Assembly (NCBI GenBank): GCA_946481205.1
Contig: CAMLNB010000006.1
Location: 1-36,585 of the forward strand
Direction of reading: 5' to 3'
Length of the DNA stretch: 36,585 nucleotides
From: an uncultured Kangiella sp.
GTDB taxonomy: Bacteria; Pseudomonadota; Gammaproteobacteria; Enterobacterales; DSM-103792
In this document: one piece after another, positions 25,032 through 36,585 of the stretch
How positions within the stretch are numbered: position 1 is the stretch's first letter
Layout of the letters: each line of letters begins with the position of its first letter
Translations under genes and position numbers: made by a program
Notes under the pieces: generated by a model
Told to the model about the DNA's origin: nothing
The model's input: only the letters and a program-made list of their open reading frames with translations
Databases searched by the model: none

Positions 25032-25817
25032 TCAGTGGTGAGTGGAATCAGCAGGAATCAGATAACCAAAGGTTTTCAGGATTTCCTGCGCTTCGGCCGA
25101 GAACATGAATTGATAGAACTTTTCCGCCGCTTGCTGTTGATGACTTCTCGCATGCGTCAGCAGCACCGCGGCTTGGGCAATCGGCTGGTAACTGGTTCTG
25201 TCCAGTTCCTGCCACTGACCCTGGTCAGAATGAATAACCGAGGCTTTCGCGGTAAAGCCGATATCGGCGGCACCGGTAGCAATGAATTGATTGGTTTGGC
25301 CGATGCTTTCGCCATACACCAGTTTGCTTTGCAGCGCGCGCAGCAAACCATAGTGTTTCAATGCCCGTGCCGCTTCACGGCCATACGGCGCGGTTTTCGG
25401 GTCGGCAATGGCGATATGGACAATGGCCGGGCTGGCCAATAATTGTTGCCAGTTGTCGAGTGTGTGCTCGCGTGTGGTCCAGATCACCAACGTACCGATG
25501 GCATACGTGCGCGGCGGCTGCAAAGCAAAGCCGTCGCGCTGCAGCTGCGCCGAATAATCACTGTCTGCTGCCAGCAGCACATGGAATGGCGCACCTTGCC
25601 GGATCTGCGTGCTGAGCTTGCCGGTGGCGGCAAAACTGCCTTTGGCAGGAATGCCAGTCTGTTGCTGGAAGCGGCTGGCCAATTGGTTGAAGGCTGGTTG
25701 CATACTGGCGGCGACTGCAACGGTGATGGGCTCATTCGCGCGAGCGCATTGCGCCGCGGCAACGAATACCGTTGCAAGCACCGCGATGTAGGCTTGCCTC
25801 CAGATGGTGTTCTTCAT
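25032..25817 (-). CDS. modA: Periplasmic molybdate-binding protein
   Basis: A 261-residue protein with a signal peptide (residues 1-27, ending ARA). The mature protein starts ITVAVAASMQPAFNQLA, has SFAATGKLSTQI (the oxyanion-contacting Ser/Thr region) and APFHVLLAADSDYSAQL, then DPKTAPYGREA and GESIGQTNQFIATGAADIGFTA, all typical of ModA. It delivers molybdate (possibly tungstate) to ModBC. It is the first gene of the operon and is divergent from msrA over 222 bases, where a promoter-like sequence lies. Confidence 0.95.
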   Translation of the reverse strand: MKNTIWRQAYIAVLATVFVAAAQCARANEPITVAVAASMQPAFNQLASRFQQQTGIPAKGSFAATGKLSTQIRQGAPFHVLLAADSDYSAQLQRDGFALQPPRTYAIGTLVIWTTREHTLDNWQQLLASPAIVHIAIADPKTAPYGREAARALKHYGLLRALQSKLVYGESIGQTNQFIATGAADIGFTAKASVIHSDQGQWQELDRTSYQPIAQAAVLLTHARSHQQQAAEKFYQFMFSAEAQEILKTFGYLIPADSTHH

Positions 25818-25956
25818 CGCCGAACATCCTCAAACTGCGCGTTTCGCTGCATCGACAGCGGCTGCTGAGCAGCATAGTCTTGCACGCTTGTCAGGGAAAG
25901 TGCCGGCTGCCAACGAGCCGCCAAACCCTGCGCCCAGCAGACCATTGCCGACGCTT

Positions 25957-25984
25957 GTAATATTGCGCTCACCCGTGTGTCCAA
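25957..25984 (-). promoter_or_regulatory. Candidate promoter of the mod operon
   Basis: On the minus strand TTGGAC (25984-25979) and TATTAC (25962-25957) are 16 bases apart, about 140 bases before the modA start. I see no clear ModE box in the spacer. The -10 is a four-of-six match, so confidence is limited. Confidence 0.35.
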
Positions 25985-26039
25985 CCGGTACGTTGACAAT
26001 GGCCATTGCTGACCATGGCCGCAATCAGGAGCCTCGCCC

Positions 26040-26666
26040 ATGAATGCTGTCTGTGATCTCCCCGGTGGTTTGCGGGTTGCGCCCGCTGCGGTGCCGTTGC
26101 CGCAGCAGGCGGCGCCTGCCGGGCTTGATGAGCTGGTGCTGGCCGGAGGTTGTTTCTGGTGCACCGAGGCGGTGTTTGCTGCGGTCGTTGGTGTGCAGTC
26201 GGTCGAGTCGGGTTATGTCGGCGGCAGCGCCGAGACCGCCGACTACAAGCGCGTTTGTGCTGGCGATACCGAGCATGCCGAAGCCATTCGCGTGCGCTTT
26301 GCGCCCGATCAGACCAACGCCGGCAAGCTGCTGCAGATTTTCTTTGCCGTTGCCCATGATCCGACCCAGAAAGATCGGCAGGGACATGATCGCGGTCGCC
26401 AGTACCGCTCGGCCATTTTCTTTCACAACGAGGCCGAGCGGCAGTATCTGGCGAGCTATATCGAGCAGCTGAATCAGGCGGCGGTGTATGCCGCGCCGCT
26501 GGTGACCACGCTGGAGCCGCTGACAACGTTTTATCGCGCCGAGGAGTACCACCAGCAATATGCCGCGCGCAATCCTTGGCAGCCCTACATCCAAGGCGTG
26601 GCTGTGCCCAAGTTGGAAAAGCTGCGCGATTATTTTGCCGATCAGCTGAAAACGGATGAGGAGTAG
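26040..26666 (+). CDS. msrA: Peptide-methionine (S)-S-oxide reductase
   Basis: A 208-residue enzyme that repairs methionine S-sulfoxide using thioredoxin. The catalytic motif GGCFWC gives Cys38, with GYVGG, the TEHAEAIRV stretch, FFAVAHDPTQKDRQG and YRSAIFF as expected. FYRAEEYHQQY near the C-terminus is also conserved. There is no signal peptide, so it is cytoplasmic. AGGAG 8 bases before the ATG fixes the start. msrB begins 3 bases after its stop, and that gene has GAGGAG in the end of msrA, so the two form an operon. It is divergent from modA; a 12-bp palindrome (25997-26008) lies upstream. Confidence 0.96.
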   Translation: MNAVCDLPGGLRVAPAAVPLPQQAAPAGLDELVLAGGCFWCTEAVFAAVVGVQSVESGYVGGSAETADYKRVCAGDTEHAEAIRVRFAPDQTNAGKLLQIFFAVAHDPTQKDRQGHDRGRQYRSAIFFHNEAERQYLASYIEQLNQAAVYAAPLVTTLEPLTTFYRAEEYHQQYAARNPWQPYIQGVAVPKLEKLRDYFADQLKTDEE

Positions 26667-26669
26667 ACG

Positions 26670-27209
26670 ATGGCAGTCATGCCCTTACCAGATGGCCCGG
26701 TACCGACCCGCTCGGCCAGCGGTTTTGCGCTGAGTCTGACTGAAACGGCACGGGCGCGTCTGGCGGCCGGCCTTGATGCTGAAGAGCGGCGAGTGCTGCT
26801 CGATCATGGCACCGAGCGGCCGTTCTGCGGCACGCTGCTCGACAACAAACAGCAGGGTAGCTATGTCTGCCGGCTGTGCGCGTTGCCGCTGTTCAGCTCG
26901 CAAGCCAAGTTTGATTCCGGCACCGGTTGGCCGAGTTTTTTTTCGCCGTTTGATCCGCACCATATCCGCTATCTGCGCGACAGCAGTCATGGCATGGTCC
27001 GGATCGAAATCCGTTGTCAGCGCTGCGACTGCCATCTCGGCCACGTCTTTCCGGATGGGCCGCAACCGACCGACAGGGATGTTGGAAGTGCCGACGGGCC
27101 TATGGAACGCCCGCGGCCGACCGGTTGGCGCTACTGCCTGAATTCGATTGCCATGCAATTTCGGCCTAGCGGCGACAACCTGCAGGATGCCGCTGACGTT
27201 CAGGCTTGA
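26670..27209 (+). CDS. msrB: Peptide-methionine (R)-S-oxide reductase with an insertion near the active site
   Basis: A 179-residue enzyme that repairs methionine R-sulfoxide. The zinc site is C67xxC70 and C116xxC119, the substrate loop is SGTGWPSF, and the catalytic Cys156 is in TGWRYCLNS. Cys53 in FCGTLLDN is the likely resolving residue. In typical MsrB the GHVFPDGP strand is followed almost at once by PTGxRYCxNS; here about 17 residues are inserted (roughly 132-148), with a PQPT...PRPTG echo that looks like a small duplication. The reading frame stays open, so the enzyme may still work. It starts 3 bases after msrA. Its last 10 bases overlap the end of the convergent DJ-1 gene. Confidence 0.93.
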   Translation: MAVMPLPDGPVPTRSASGFALSLTETARARLAAGLDAEERRVLLDHGTERPFCGTLLDNKQQGSYVCRLCALPLFSSQAKFDSGTGWPSFFSPFDPHHIRYLRDSSHGMVRIEIRCQRCDCHLGHVFPDGPQPTDRDVGSADGPMERPRPTGWRYCLNSIAMQFRPSGDNLQDAADVQA

Positions 27210-27877
27210 TGCCGGTGTAACGCTTGCAACAGCAGCTCGGCGGCAGCGGCACTCGACGCCGGATTTTGACCGGTGATCAACCAATCATCGCGCAGTGCAT
27301 GGGCAGTGAAATCCGGCGCTGCCACAAACAGCGCGCCGGCATTGCGCAGCGACGTTTCCAGCATGAACGGCATCGAGGTTGACAGGTTGACCGCGTCTTC
27401 TTCGGCGTTGCTGAACGCGGTCATTTTTTTGCCGTTGATCAGAGCCATGCCGCGCTCGTCACGGACATTCACCAAGGCAGCCGGGCCGTGACAAACGGCG
27501 GTGATGTACTTGTGTTGCTGATGAAACTCGCGCAGCAAGCGCGCCATGGCCGTGCTGCCGGCCAGATCAAACATGCAGCCGTGACCGCCGGGAATAAATA
27601 GCGCGTCAAACGGTTCGGCATGCACTTTGTTCAACGCTTCGGTGTGGGCCAGCGCAGCCAGGGCTGCCTGCCATTCCGGGTGCTGGATTGCCGCTTCGGC
27701 GCTGCGCGGGTCGAGCGGTGCTGTGCCACCGGCTGGGCTTGCCACCGTCACGCGCAGGCCGGCGCTGCGGCACTGCAAATACGGCACAGCAAATTCTTCC
27801 AGCCACAGGCCGGTGGTTTTGCCATTGGTCATCCGGCTGGCGCTGGTGACGACAAACAAGACATGAACAGGCTTCAT
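27200..27877 (-). CDS. DJ-1/PfpI family protein (Hsp31-like class I glutamine amidotransferase fold)
   Basis: A 225-residue cytoplasmic protein. The nucleophile elbow is AVC129HGPAAL with His130 next to it, Glu27 lies in GLWLEEF, and [12 protein letters not shown] forms the expected glycine loop. These features match the Hsp31/HchA-like subgroup, whose members act as chaperones, glyoxalases or proposed protein deglycases; the activity here is not proven by sequence. The ATG at 27877 has AGGAG 8 bases upstream. It lies 62 bases after the HD-GYP gene on the same strand and may be read from the kinase operon, and it overlaps msrB tail to tail, placing it in a redox-repair neighbourhood. Confidence 0.92.
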   Translation of the reverse strand: MKPVHVLFVVTSASRMTNGKTTGLWLEEFAVPYLQCRSAGLRVTVASPAGGTAPLDPRSAEAAIQHPEWQAALAALAHTEALNKVHAEPFDALFIPGGHGCMFDLAGSTAMARLLREFHQQHKYITAVCHGPAALVNVRDERGMALINGKKMTAFSNAEEDAVNLSTSMPFMLETSLRNAGALFVAAPDFTAHALRDDWLITGQNPASSAAAAELLLQALHRHQA

Positions 27878-27939
27878 CAGCAAACTCCTTTTGCAGACGC
27901 AAGCCGGGGCGCAGTCGGGAGCTGCGTGCCGGCAGAAAA

Positions 27940-29061
27940 TCAAGGGCTCGGGTCGGCCCACTCCTTGGCGATGCGGACAAACTGCGCTTCTTCAGCAAGA
28001 AAGGCATCGACCACATCCGGATCAAAATGCTGACCACGGCCGGTCACAATAATCTCACGGGCCTTCTCGTGAGGAAACGCTGGCTTGTACACTCGCGCCG
28101 AGATCAGCGCATCATAGACATCGGCCAAGGCCATCAACCGTGCTGACAGCGGAATCGCGGTGCCGACCAAGCCATGAGGATAGCCGCTGCCATCCCATTT
28201 CTCCTGATGTGACAGCGCAATTTCTTTGGCGAAGCGCAGAAACTCGACGGTCATACCGAGTTGCTGTTCAGCCCGCTCGATTGCCTCGACCCCCAAAGTG
28301 GTATGAGTCTTCATGATGGCAAATTCTTCGTCGGTCAGCTTGCCGGGTTTCAGCAAAATCTGATCGGGAATGCCGACTTTGCCGATGTCATGCAGCGGTG
28401 CCGATTTGAACAGCAGTTCAATCACGACATCGGTGAGCGCTTCGGAAAATTTGCTGTGTTTACGCAGCCGTTCAGCCAGCACCCGGACATAGTGCTGGGT
28501 TCGACGGATGTGATAACCGGTTTCGTTGTCACGGGTTTCGGCCAGCGAGGCCATCGCCAAAATGGTGACATCCTGAATCGCCTGGACATCGCGGGTACGC
28601 CGCTCAACCTCGGCTTGCAGAAACTGATTCTTGTCGCGCAGAAAATCGGCCGCGGCTTTCAGCTGCAGATGCGTGTGCACGCGTGCCAGCACAATCGGCG
28701 GGCTGATCGGTTTGGTGATGTAATCGACAGCGCCGAGTTCGAGGCCGAAACGTTCGTCTTCGGTTTCTGATTTGGCGGTCAGAAAAATCACCGGAATGCC
28801 GGCATTGTTCGGATCGGCTTTCAGCTGACGCAACACTTCATAACCGTCCAGCTCCGGCATCATGACGTCGAGCAGGATCAGGTCCGGTGGCTGATCGCGA
28901 ACCAGCTGCAAAGCTTTATTGCCATGGTTGGCAACCTTGACTCGGTAGCGGTCGCGCAGCAGGGCACTCATCAGCGTCAGATTGTCCGGGGTGTCGTCCA
29001 CCACCAGAATGACCGGCTTGTTGCTGGCTTCCGATGTGAGTGGGGCAGACGAGGCGCTCAT
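27940..29061 (-). CDS. REC-HD-GYP c-di-GMP phosphodiesterase response regulator
   Basis: A 373-residue cytoplasmic response regulator. The receiver domain has acidic DD near the start (VVDDTPDN), phospho-acceptor Asp65 (LLDVMMPELDG) and the switch lysine in ITKPIS. The HD-GYP domain has HDIGKVGIPD (His224, Asp225), HTTLG, LSHQEKWDGSGYP (GYP at 293-295) and LADVYDAL, all the metal and substrate residues of active c-di-GMP phosphodiesterases. I chose the ATG at 29061 rather than 29067 because AAGGA is then at a proper distance. It follows the giant hybrid kinase by 54 bases, so the kinase or its Hpt domain is the likely phosphodonor. Confidence 0.94.
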   Translation of the reverse strand: MSASSAPLTSEASNKPVILVVDDTPDNLTLMSALLRDRYRVKVANHGNKALQLVRDQPPDLILLDVMMPELDGYEVLRQLKADPNNAGIPVIFLTAKSETEDERFGLELGAVDYITKPISPPIVLARVHTHLQLKAAADFLRDKNQFLQAEVERRTRDVQAIQDVTILAMASLAETRDNETGYHIRRTQHYVRVLAERLRKHSKFSEALTDVVIELLFKSAPLHDIGKVGIPDQILLKPGKLTDEEFAIMKTHTTLGVEAIERAEQQLGMTVEFLRFAKEIALSHQEKWDGSGYPHGLVGTAIPLSARLMALADVYDALISARVYKPAFPHEKAREIIVTGRGQHFDPDVVDAFLAEEAQFVRIAKEWADPSP

Positions 29062-29115
29062 GGCCATTCCTTATCAAACTGGCGATATCAGATTCATCAT
29101 ATCGGGCAGGGAGTG

Positions 29116-33915
<4,800 letters not shown>

Positions 33916-34052
33916 CGACCCCTCCCGACGTGTGCAGAGGCTGTCTGCTCAGGCAGTCGGAGGTGCCGGCTGCCTACAATACATAGTCGAAACCGTCAGA
34001 TAGTACCAGCGCACCGGTAGCCGGTTGGACCGGGGGTCAGGCAGCGGATTAA

Positions 34053-34072
34053 GGCCCGACCGCGGTCGGGCC
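34053..34072 (-). terminator. Probable terminator hairpin between the small gene and the giant kinase
   Basis: GGCCCGAC and GTCGGGCC form a perfect 8-bp stem with a CGCG loop. It lies 24 bases past the stop of the 63-residue gene. On the minus strand only a short TTAAT follows, so termination may be partial. Confidence 0.5.
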
Positions 34073-34096
34073 CTTGGGTTCAGTAACCGCTGACGG

Positions 34097-34288
34097 TCAG
34101 CAGCAGCTGGCGTTCAACTTGGTCGCCGTGATCATGGTCCGGTTGGTCAGTGGCCGTGCTGTTTCCGAAGCGGCGCGGCTGTTGGCCGCGCTGGCGCTCG
34201 GACGCGATGCCAAGTAGCCATGCAGGGCGAGCTGACCCGCAGTGACACGGTGCAGTGCCTGCCAAAAACGGGCGGAAATCGATTTCAT
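34097..34288 (-). CDS. Small 63-residue protein of unknown function
   Basis: The ATG at 34288 has a textbook AAGGAGGT site 5 bases upstream, the best ribosome site in the window, and a GC-rich hairpin follows the stop. The product begins MKSISARFWQALHRVTAGQL, a short amphipathic basic stretch, and then becomes Ser/Thr/Ala-rich (SASAANSRAASETARP), ending in two cysteines. There is no signal peptide or membrane segment. I do not recognise a family. It is divergent from a LysR regulator 225 bases away, and LysR proteins often control the divergent gene, so it may be its target. It could be a real small protein or a leader-type peptide. A second frame on the same strand (to 34080) is open too but lacks its own site. 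Confidence 0.55.
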   Translation of the reverse strand: MKSISARFWQALHRVTAGQLALHGYLASRPSASAANSRAASETARPLTNRTMITATKLNASCC

Positions 34289-34513
34289 CGCAAACCTCCT
34301 TGCTGTCGAAACGGGGCCCCGGATGGCGTTTGCGGTCGCGGGTGCTGGCCGCTGCTTTGGGGACGGTGCTAGTCTGGACTTGAACTATTAAGAACATAAT
34401 CCAGCTTTTTGTAATCTGACTGTTTCCAATCTGGTGCTGATTCGCGACGCGGACCGGCGTAAGCTGCCAGCCCATCGAGGTATCACACCGCACCTGCAGG
34501 GAGTCTTGCTGCC
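34289..34513. promoter_or_regulatory. Divergent promoter region of the small gene and the LysR regulator
   Basis: An AT-rich island at about 34381-34433 stands out from the GC-rich surroundings. It contains GAACTATTAAGAAC (a GAAC direct repeat) and an ATAATCC...TTTTTGTAAT stretch. These are candidate LysR operator or promoter elements, but no single -35/-10 pair is convincing. Confidence 0.35.
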
Positions 34514-35449
34514 ATGGCATTGACCGAACGTCTGGCCGATATGGCTGTTTTCGCCAAAGTCGTGGAGTCGTCAGGTTTTTCCACCGCTGCCCGCGATCTG
34601 GATCTGTCCAAGGCCGCGGTCTCCAAGGCGGTCGCCCGGCTGGAAAGCCACCTCGGCGTGCGGCTGTTGAACCGGACCACCCGCAAGCTGACGCCGACCG
34701 AGGCCGGTATTGCGTTCCATGCCTATTGCCGGCAGGTGGTGACCCAAGCCGAGGAGGCCGAGCAGCATCTCGGCCAGCTGCAATCGGCGCCACGCGGCAC
34801 GCTACGACTCGGCGTGCCACTGTCGTTTGGTCTGGCCCAGGTCACCAAGGTCTTGCCAAGTTTTCAGCACCGCTACCCCGAGGTCGAGCTGGAGCTGGTG
34901 TTTATCGAAGGTCAGCTCGACATGGTCGCTGATGCCTTCGACCTGGCGATCGAGGTTGGCGAGCCTGCCGACTCGAGTTTGATTGCCCGCCGCTTGACGA
35001 CCTCGCGTAATGTCATTGTCGCCAGCCCCGATTACATTGCGCGCAATGGCGCGCCGCAGTCGCCGGTGGATTTGCAGAAACATCCGTGCCTGTTGTCGTC
35101 CTGTGCCATCGGTGGTCGCTGGGATTTCGTCGGCCATGGCCGCGCCGAATCGGTGTATGTGTCGGGGCCGTTTCGCAGCAATTTTTTGATGGGCATGCGG
35201 GAAGCGGTATTGGCAGGCCAAGGCATCGCCCGGATGCCGAGTTTCTGTGTTGCCGATGATCTGGCTGCCGGCCGACTCAAGTGCCTGTTCAGCGACTGGA
35301 CGCATCGGCCGGAAGGCATCTATGCGCTCTACCCGCATCGCAAACATCTGCCGGCAAAAGTGAAAGCAGCCATCGATTACTTCCTGGAAGTGTTCGGCGA
35401 CAACCCGTACTGGGACGCGGTGCTGGATGAGTCGACCTGTCATCACTGA
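34514..35449 (+). CDS. LysR family transcriptional regulator
   Basis: A 311-residue DNA-binding regulator. The N-terminal winged helix-turn-helix (about residues 8-65) contains VVESSGFSTAARDL, LSKAAVSKAVARLE and GVRLLNRTTRKLTPTEAG, all standard for LysR. The effector domain (about 95-300) begins GTLRLGVPLSFG and has the FDLAIEVGEPADSSL and VLAGQGIARMPSF stretches seen in the AaeR/DHTR-type subgroup. GGGAG lies 10 bases before the ATG. The effector is unknown. Flanking candidates for control are the divergent 63-residue gene and the EamA transporter 231 bases downstream, whose leader carries a palindrome. Confidence 0.95.
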   Translation: MALTERLADMAVFAKVVESSGFSTAARDLDLSKAAVSKAVARLESHLGVRLLNRTTRKLTPTEAGIAFHAYCRQVVTQAEEAEQHLGQLQSAPRGTLRLGVPLSFGLAQVTKVLPSFQHRYPEVELELVFIEGQLDMVADAFDLAIEVGEPADSSLIARRLTTSRNVIVASPDYIARNGAPQSPVDLQKHPCLLSSCAIGGRWDFVGHGRAESVYVSGPFRSNFLMGMREAVLAGQGIARMPSFCVADDLAAGRLKCLFSDWTHRPEGIYALYPHRKHLPAKVKAAIDYFLEVFGDNPYWDAVLDESTCHH

Positions 35450-35477
35450 GTCTGATTCTTTCGGTTGGGCAATCTGA

Positions 35478-35504
35478 GTCGTTTTCGGTGCCGAATTTAA
35501 CGAC
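35478..35504 (+). terminator. Possible terminator hairpin after the LysR gene
   Basis: GTCGTT and AACGAC form an outer stem around an inner TTCG-GTGC-CGAA hairpin, with a TTT bulge on one side, about 28 bases after the LysR stop. No T-tract follows, so the call is tentative. Confidence 0.3.
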
Positions 35505-35643
35505 GCCGAGAATAGTACGGCCGGGATGATGAGTGCTGGCGCCGAGCCTTCACCACTGACAGCACGTTGGCATGACATGTTCAGTTTTCGGCGGCATCTG
35601 TTTGGCGCGCCAGCGACAATGGCGTCGGTCTTGGTTTTCACGC

Positions 35644-35662
35644 GATCACGCGCAGCGTGATC
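35644..35662. promoter_or_regulatory. 19-bp palindrome upstream of the EamA transporter
   Basis: GATCACGC and GCGTGATC are exact inverted copies around GCA. The right arm ends 8 bases before the AAGGAG ribosome site of the gene at 35681. It could be an operator or a leader hairpin controlling the transporter. Confidence 0.5.
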
Positions 35663-35680
35663 AGGCAGCAAGGAGTCATC

Positions 35681-36583
35681 ATGAAACCGCGCGATATGCT
35701 GGAGCTGTTGCTACTGGCGGCTATCTGGGGTTCGTCGTTTCTGTTTATGCGTATCGCGGCGCCGGAATTCGGTCCGATCCCGCTGATTTTTATCCGTGTC
35801 GCGATTGCGATGGGGTTTCTGCTGATTGTGCTTGGCTGGCGCGGTGAGCTGGCCGGGCTCAAAGGCAACAACGGTCACTTCACCGTCGTCGGCATTTTGA
35901 ATTCGGCGATTCCGTTCACGCTGTTTGCATTCGCGACCTTGTCGCTGACCGCCGGCTTCACCTCGGTGCTCAATGCCAGCGTGCCGCTGTTCGGTGCCTT
36001 GGTCGCCTACTTCTGGCTCGGCGACAAATTATCGGTTGCCCGCATCATCGGTCTCGTCGTGGGTTTTCTCGGCGTGACCGTGCTGGTCTGGGGCAAGATT
36101 TCGTTCAAGGACAATGGCAGTGGCTGGGCGATTGTTGCGGCGCTGGTGGCTTCGCTGTCGTACGGCATAGCAGCCAATTACACCAAGCGGCATCTGAGCG
36201 GCGTGCATCCGTTTGCCAATGCCACCGGCAGTCAAATCGCTGCGACTATTCTGTTATTGCCGCTGGCGCTTGCCTATTGGCCGGAGACCATGCCGTCGCT
36301 GAAAAGCTGGATCAGTGTGTTGGCGCTGGGCATTGCTTGTACCGGTATTGCCTACATCTTGTTCTTCCGGCTGATTGCCAATGTCGGCCCGGCAAAAGCG
36401 GTAGCGGTGACGTATCTGTTGCCAGTGTTCGGCATGATCTGGGGCTTGCTGTTCCTCGATGAAGCCATCACCAACAACATGGTCATGGGCTGTCTGGTGA
36501 TTCTGCTGGGCACCGCGTTGGCCACCGGCATTCTGAAATGGCCAGTGCGCACGAAAGTGGTGGCGCAGGCCGCGCAAAGCTGA
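35681..36583 (+). CDS. EamA/DMT family transporter
   Basis: A 300-residue inner-membrane protein with about ten hydrophobic segments in two EamA repeats. The first repeat begins LLAAIWGSSFLFMRIA and holds LTAGFTSVLNASVPLFGALVAYFWLGD; the second has VAVTYLLPVFGMIWGLLFLDEAI. The length and these motifs are typical of drug/metabolite exporters (RhaT/YdcZ-like); the substrate is unknown. I chose the ATG at 35681 because AGGAG lies 6 bases upstream; an in-frame GTG at 35657 falls inside a palindrome. It lies downstream of a LysR gene on the same strand and could be its target. The gene ends two bases before the window edge. Confidence 0.93.
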   Translation: MKPRDMLELLLLAAIWGSSFLFMRIAAPEFGPIPLIFIRVAIAMGFLLIVLGWRGELAGLKGNNGHFTVVGILNSAIPFTLFAFATLSLTAGFTSVLNASVPLFGALVAYFWLGDKLSVARIIGLVVGFLGVTVLVWGKISFKDNGSGWAIVAALVASLSYGIAANYTKRHLSGVHPFANATGSQIAATILLLPLALAYWPETMPSLKSWISVLALGIACTGIAYILFFRLIANVGPAKAVAVTYLLPVFGMIWGLLFLDEAITNNMVMGCLVILLGTALATGILKWPVRTKVVAQAAQS

Positions 36584-36585
36584 CG

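Noticed and set aside
24381..25442. Plus-strand open frame of 353 codons across modB, the di-Mop gene and modA
   Set aside because: It crosses three minus-strand genes with strong family motifs and looks like a shadow of their codon use.
25993..26015. Perfect TTGACA upstream of msrA as a promoter
   Set aside because: At 17 bases further on the sequence is TGGCCG, not a -10, and the transcript would start inside or next to the ribosome site.
34080..34820. Minus-strand open frame of 246 codons overlapping LysR
   Set aside because: Most of it is antisense to the LysR DNA-binding domain, and it has no ribosome site of its own. The 63-codon frame in the same place has the good start.

Overview
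The window looks like chromosomal DNA of a free-living, environmental gammaproteobacterium. It is GC-rich and has gene content typical of Gram-negatives: a large TonB-dependent receptor, a molybdate ABC transporter, class I fructose-1,6-bisphosphatase, periplasmic solute-binding proteins and many c-di-GMP and phosphorelay proteins. I cannot name a species from sequence alone. There are no rRNA or tRNA genes, insertion sequences, phage genes or CRISPR arrays; this is ordinary, densely packed chromosome.

Layout from left to right. (1) 112-5993: a CHASE-PAS-PAS hybrid histidine kinase with three receiver domains, followed 14 bases later by a REC-PAS-GGDEF-EAL protein. (2) 6109-11739: two secreted proteins sharing a roughly 430-residue kelch-like core. 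One is a multidomain version with carbohydrate-binding-like and Ig-like modules, the other is the bare core. A perfect intrinsic terminator and a pirin gene separate them. (3) 11809-18188: an orphan family-3 solute-binding protein, then a minus-strand group: RibD/DHFR-like reductase, TonB receptor, YjdM (PhnA), a small exported cysteine-containing protein and Fbp. (4) 18486-22930: a small PNPOx-like flavoprotein whose stop overlaps the start of an unusual PNPOx-GAF-winged-helix protein; a convergent hemerythrin-like protein; and a CHASE-GGDEF diguanylate cyclase. The spacer between the last two carries four 11-bp-phased direct repeats. (5) 22994-25817: a molybdate uptake operon, modA - di-Mop protein - modB - modC. 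(6) 26040-27877: msrA-msrB and a convergent DJ-1/PfpI protein. (7) 27940-33915: a 1599-residue dCache-PAS4 hybrid kinase with an Hpt domain, followed by a REC-HD-GYP phosphodiesterase. (8) 34097-36583: a small unknown protein, a divergent LysR regulator and an EamA transporter.

The strongest theme is signal transduction into c-di-GMP. Two giant hybrid kinases are each coupled to a receiver-linked c-di-GMP enzyme (GGDEF-EAL at one end, HD-GYP at the other), and a stand-alone CHASE cyclase lies between them. A second theme is redox and metal stress: MsrA/MsrB, DJ-1, hemerythrin, PNPOx flavoproteins and molybdate uptake. The least understood items are the secreted propeller-like paralogs around pirin and the PNPOx-GAF-wHTH pair. 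The window holds candidates for undescribed systems, but none that the sequence alone establishes.
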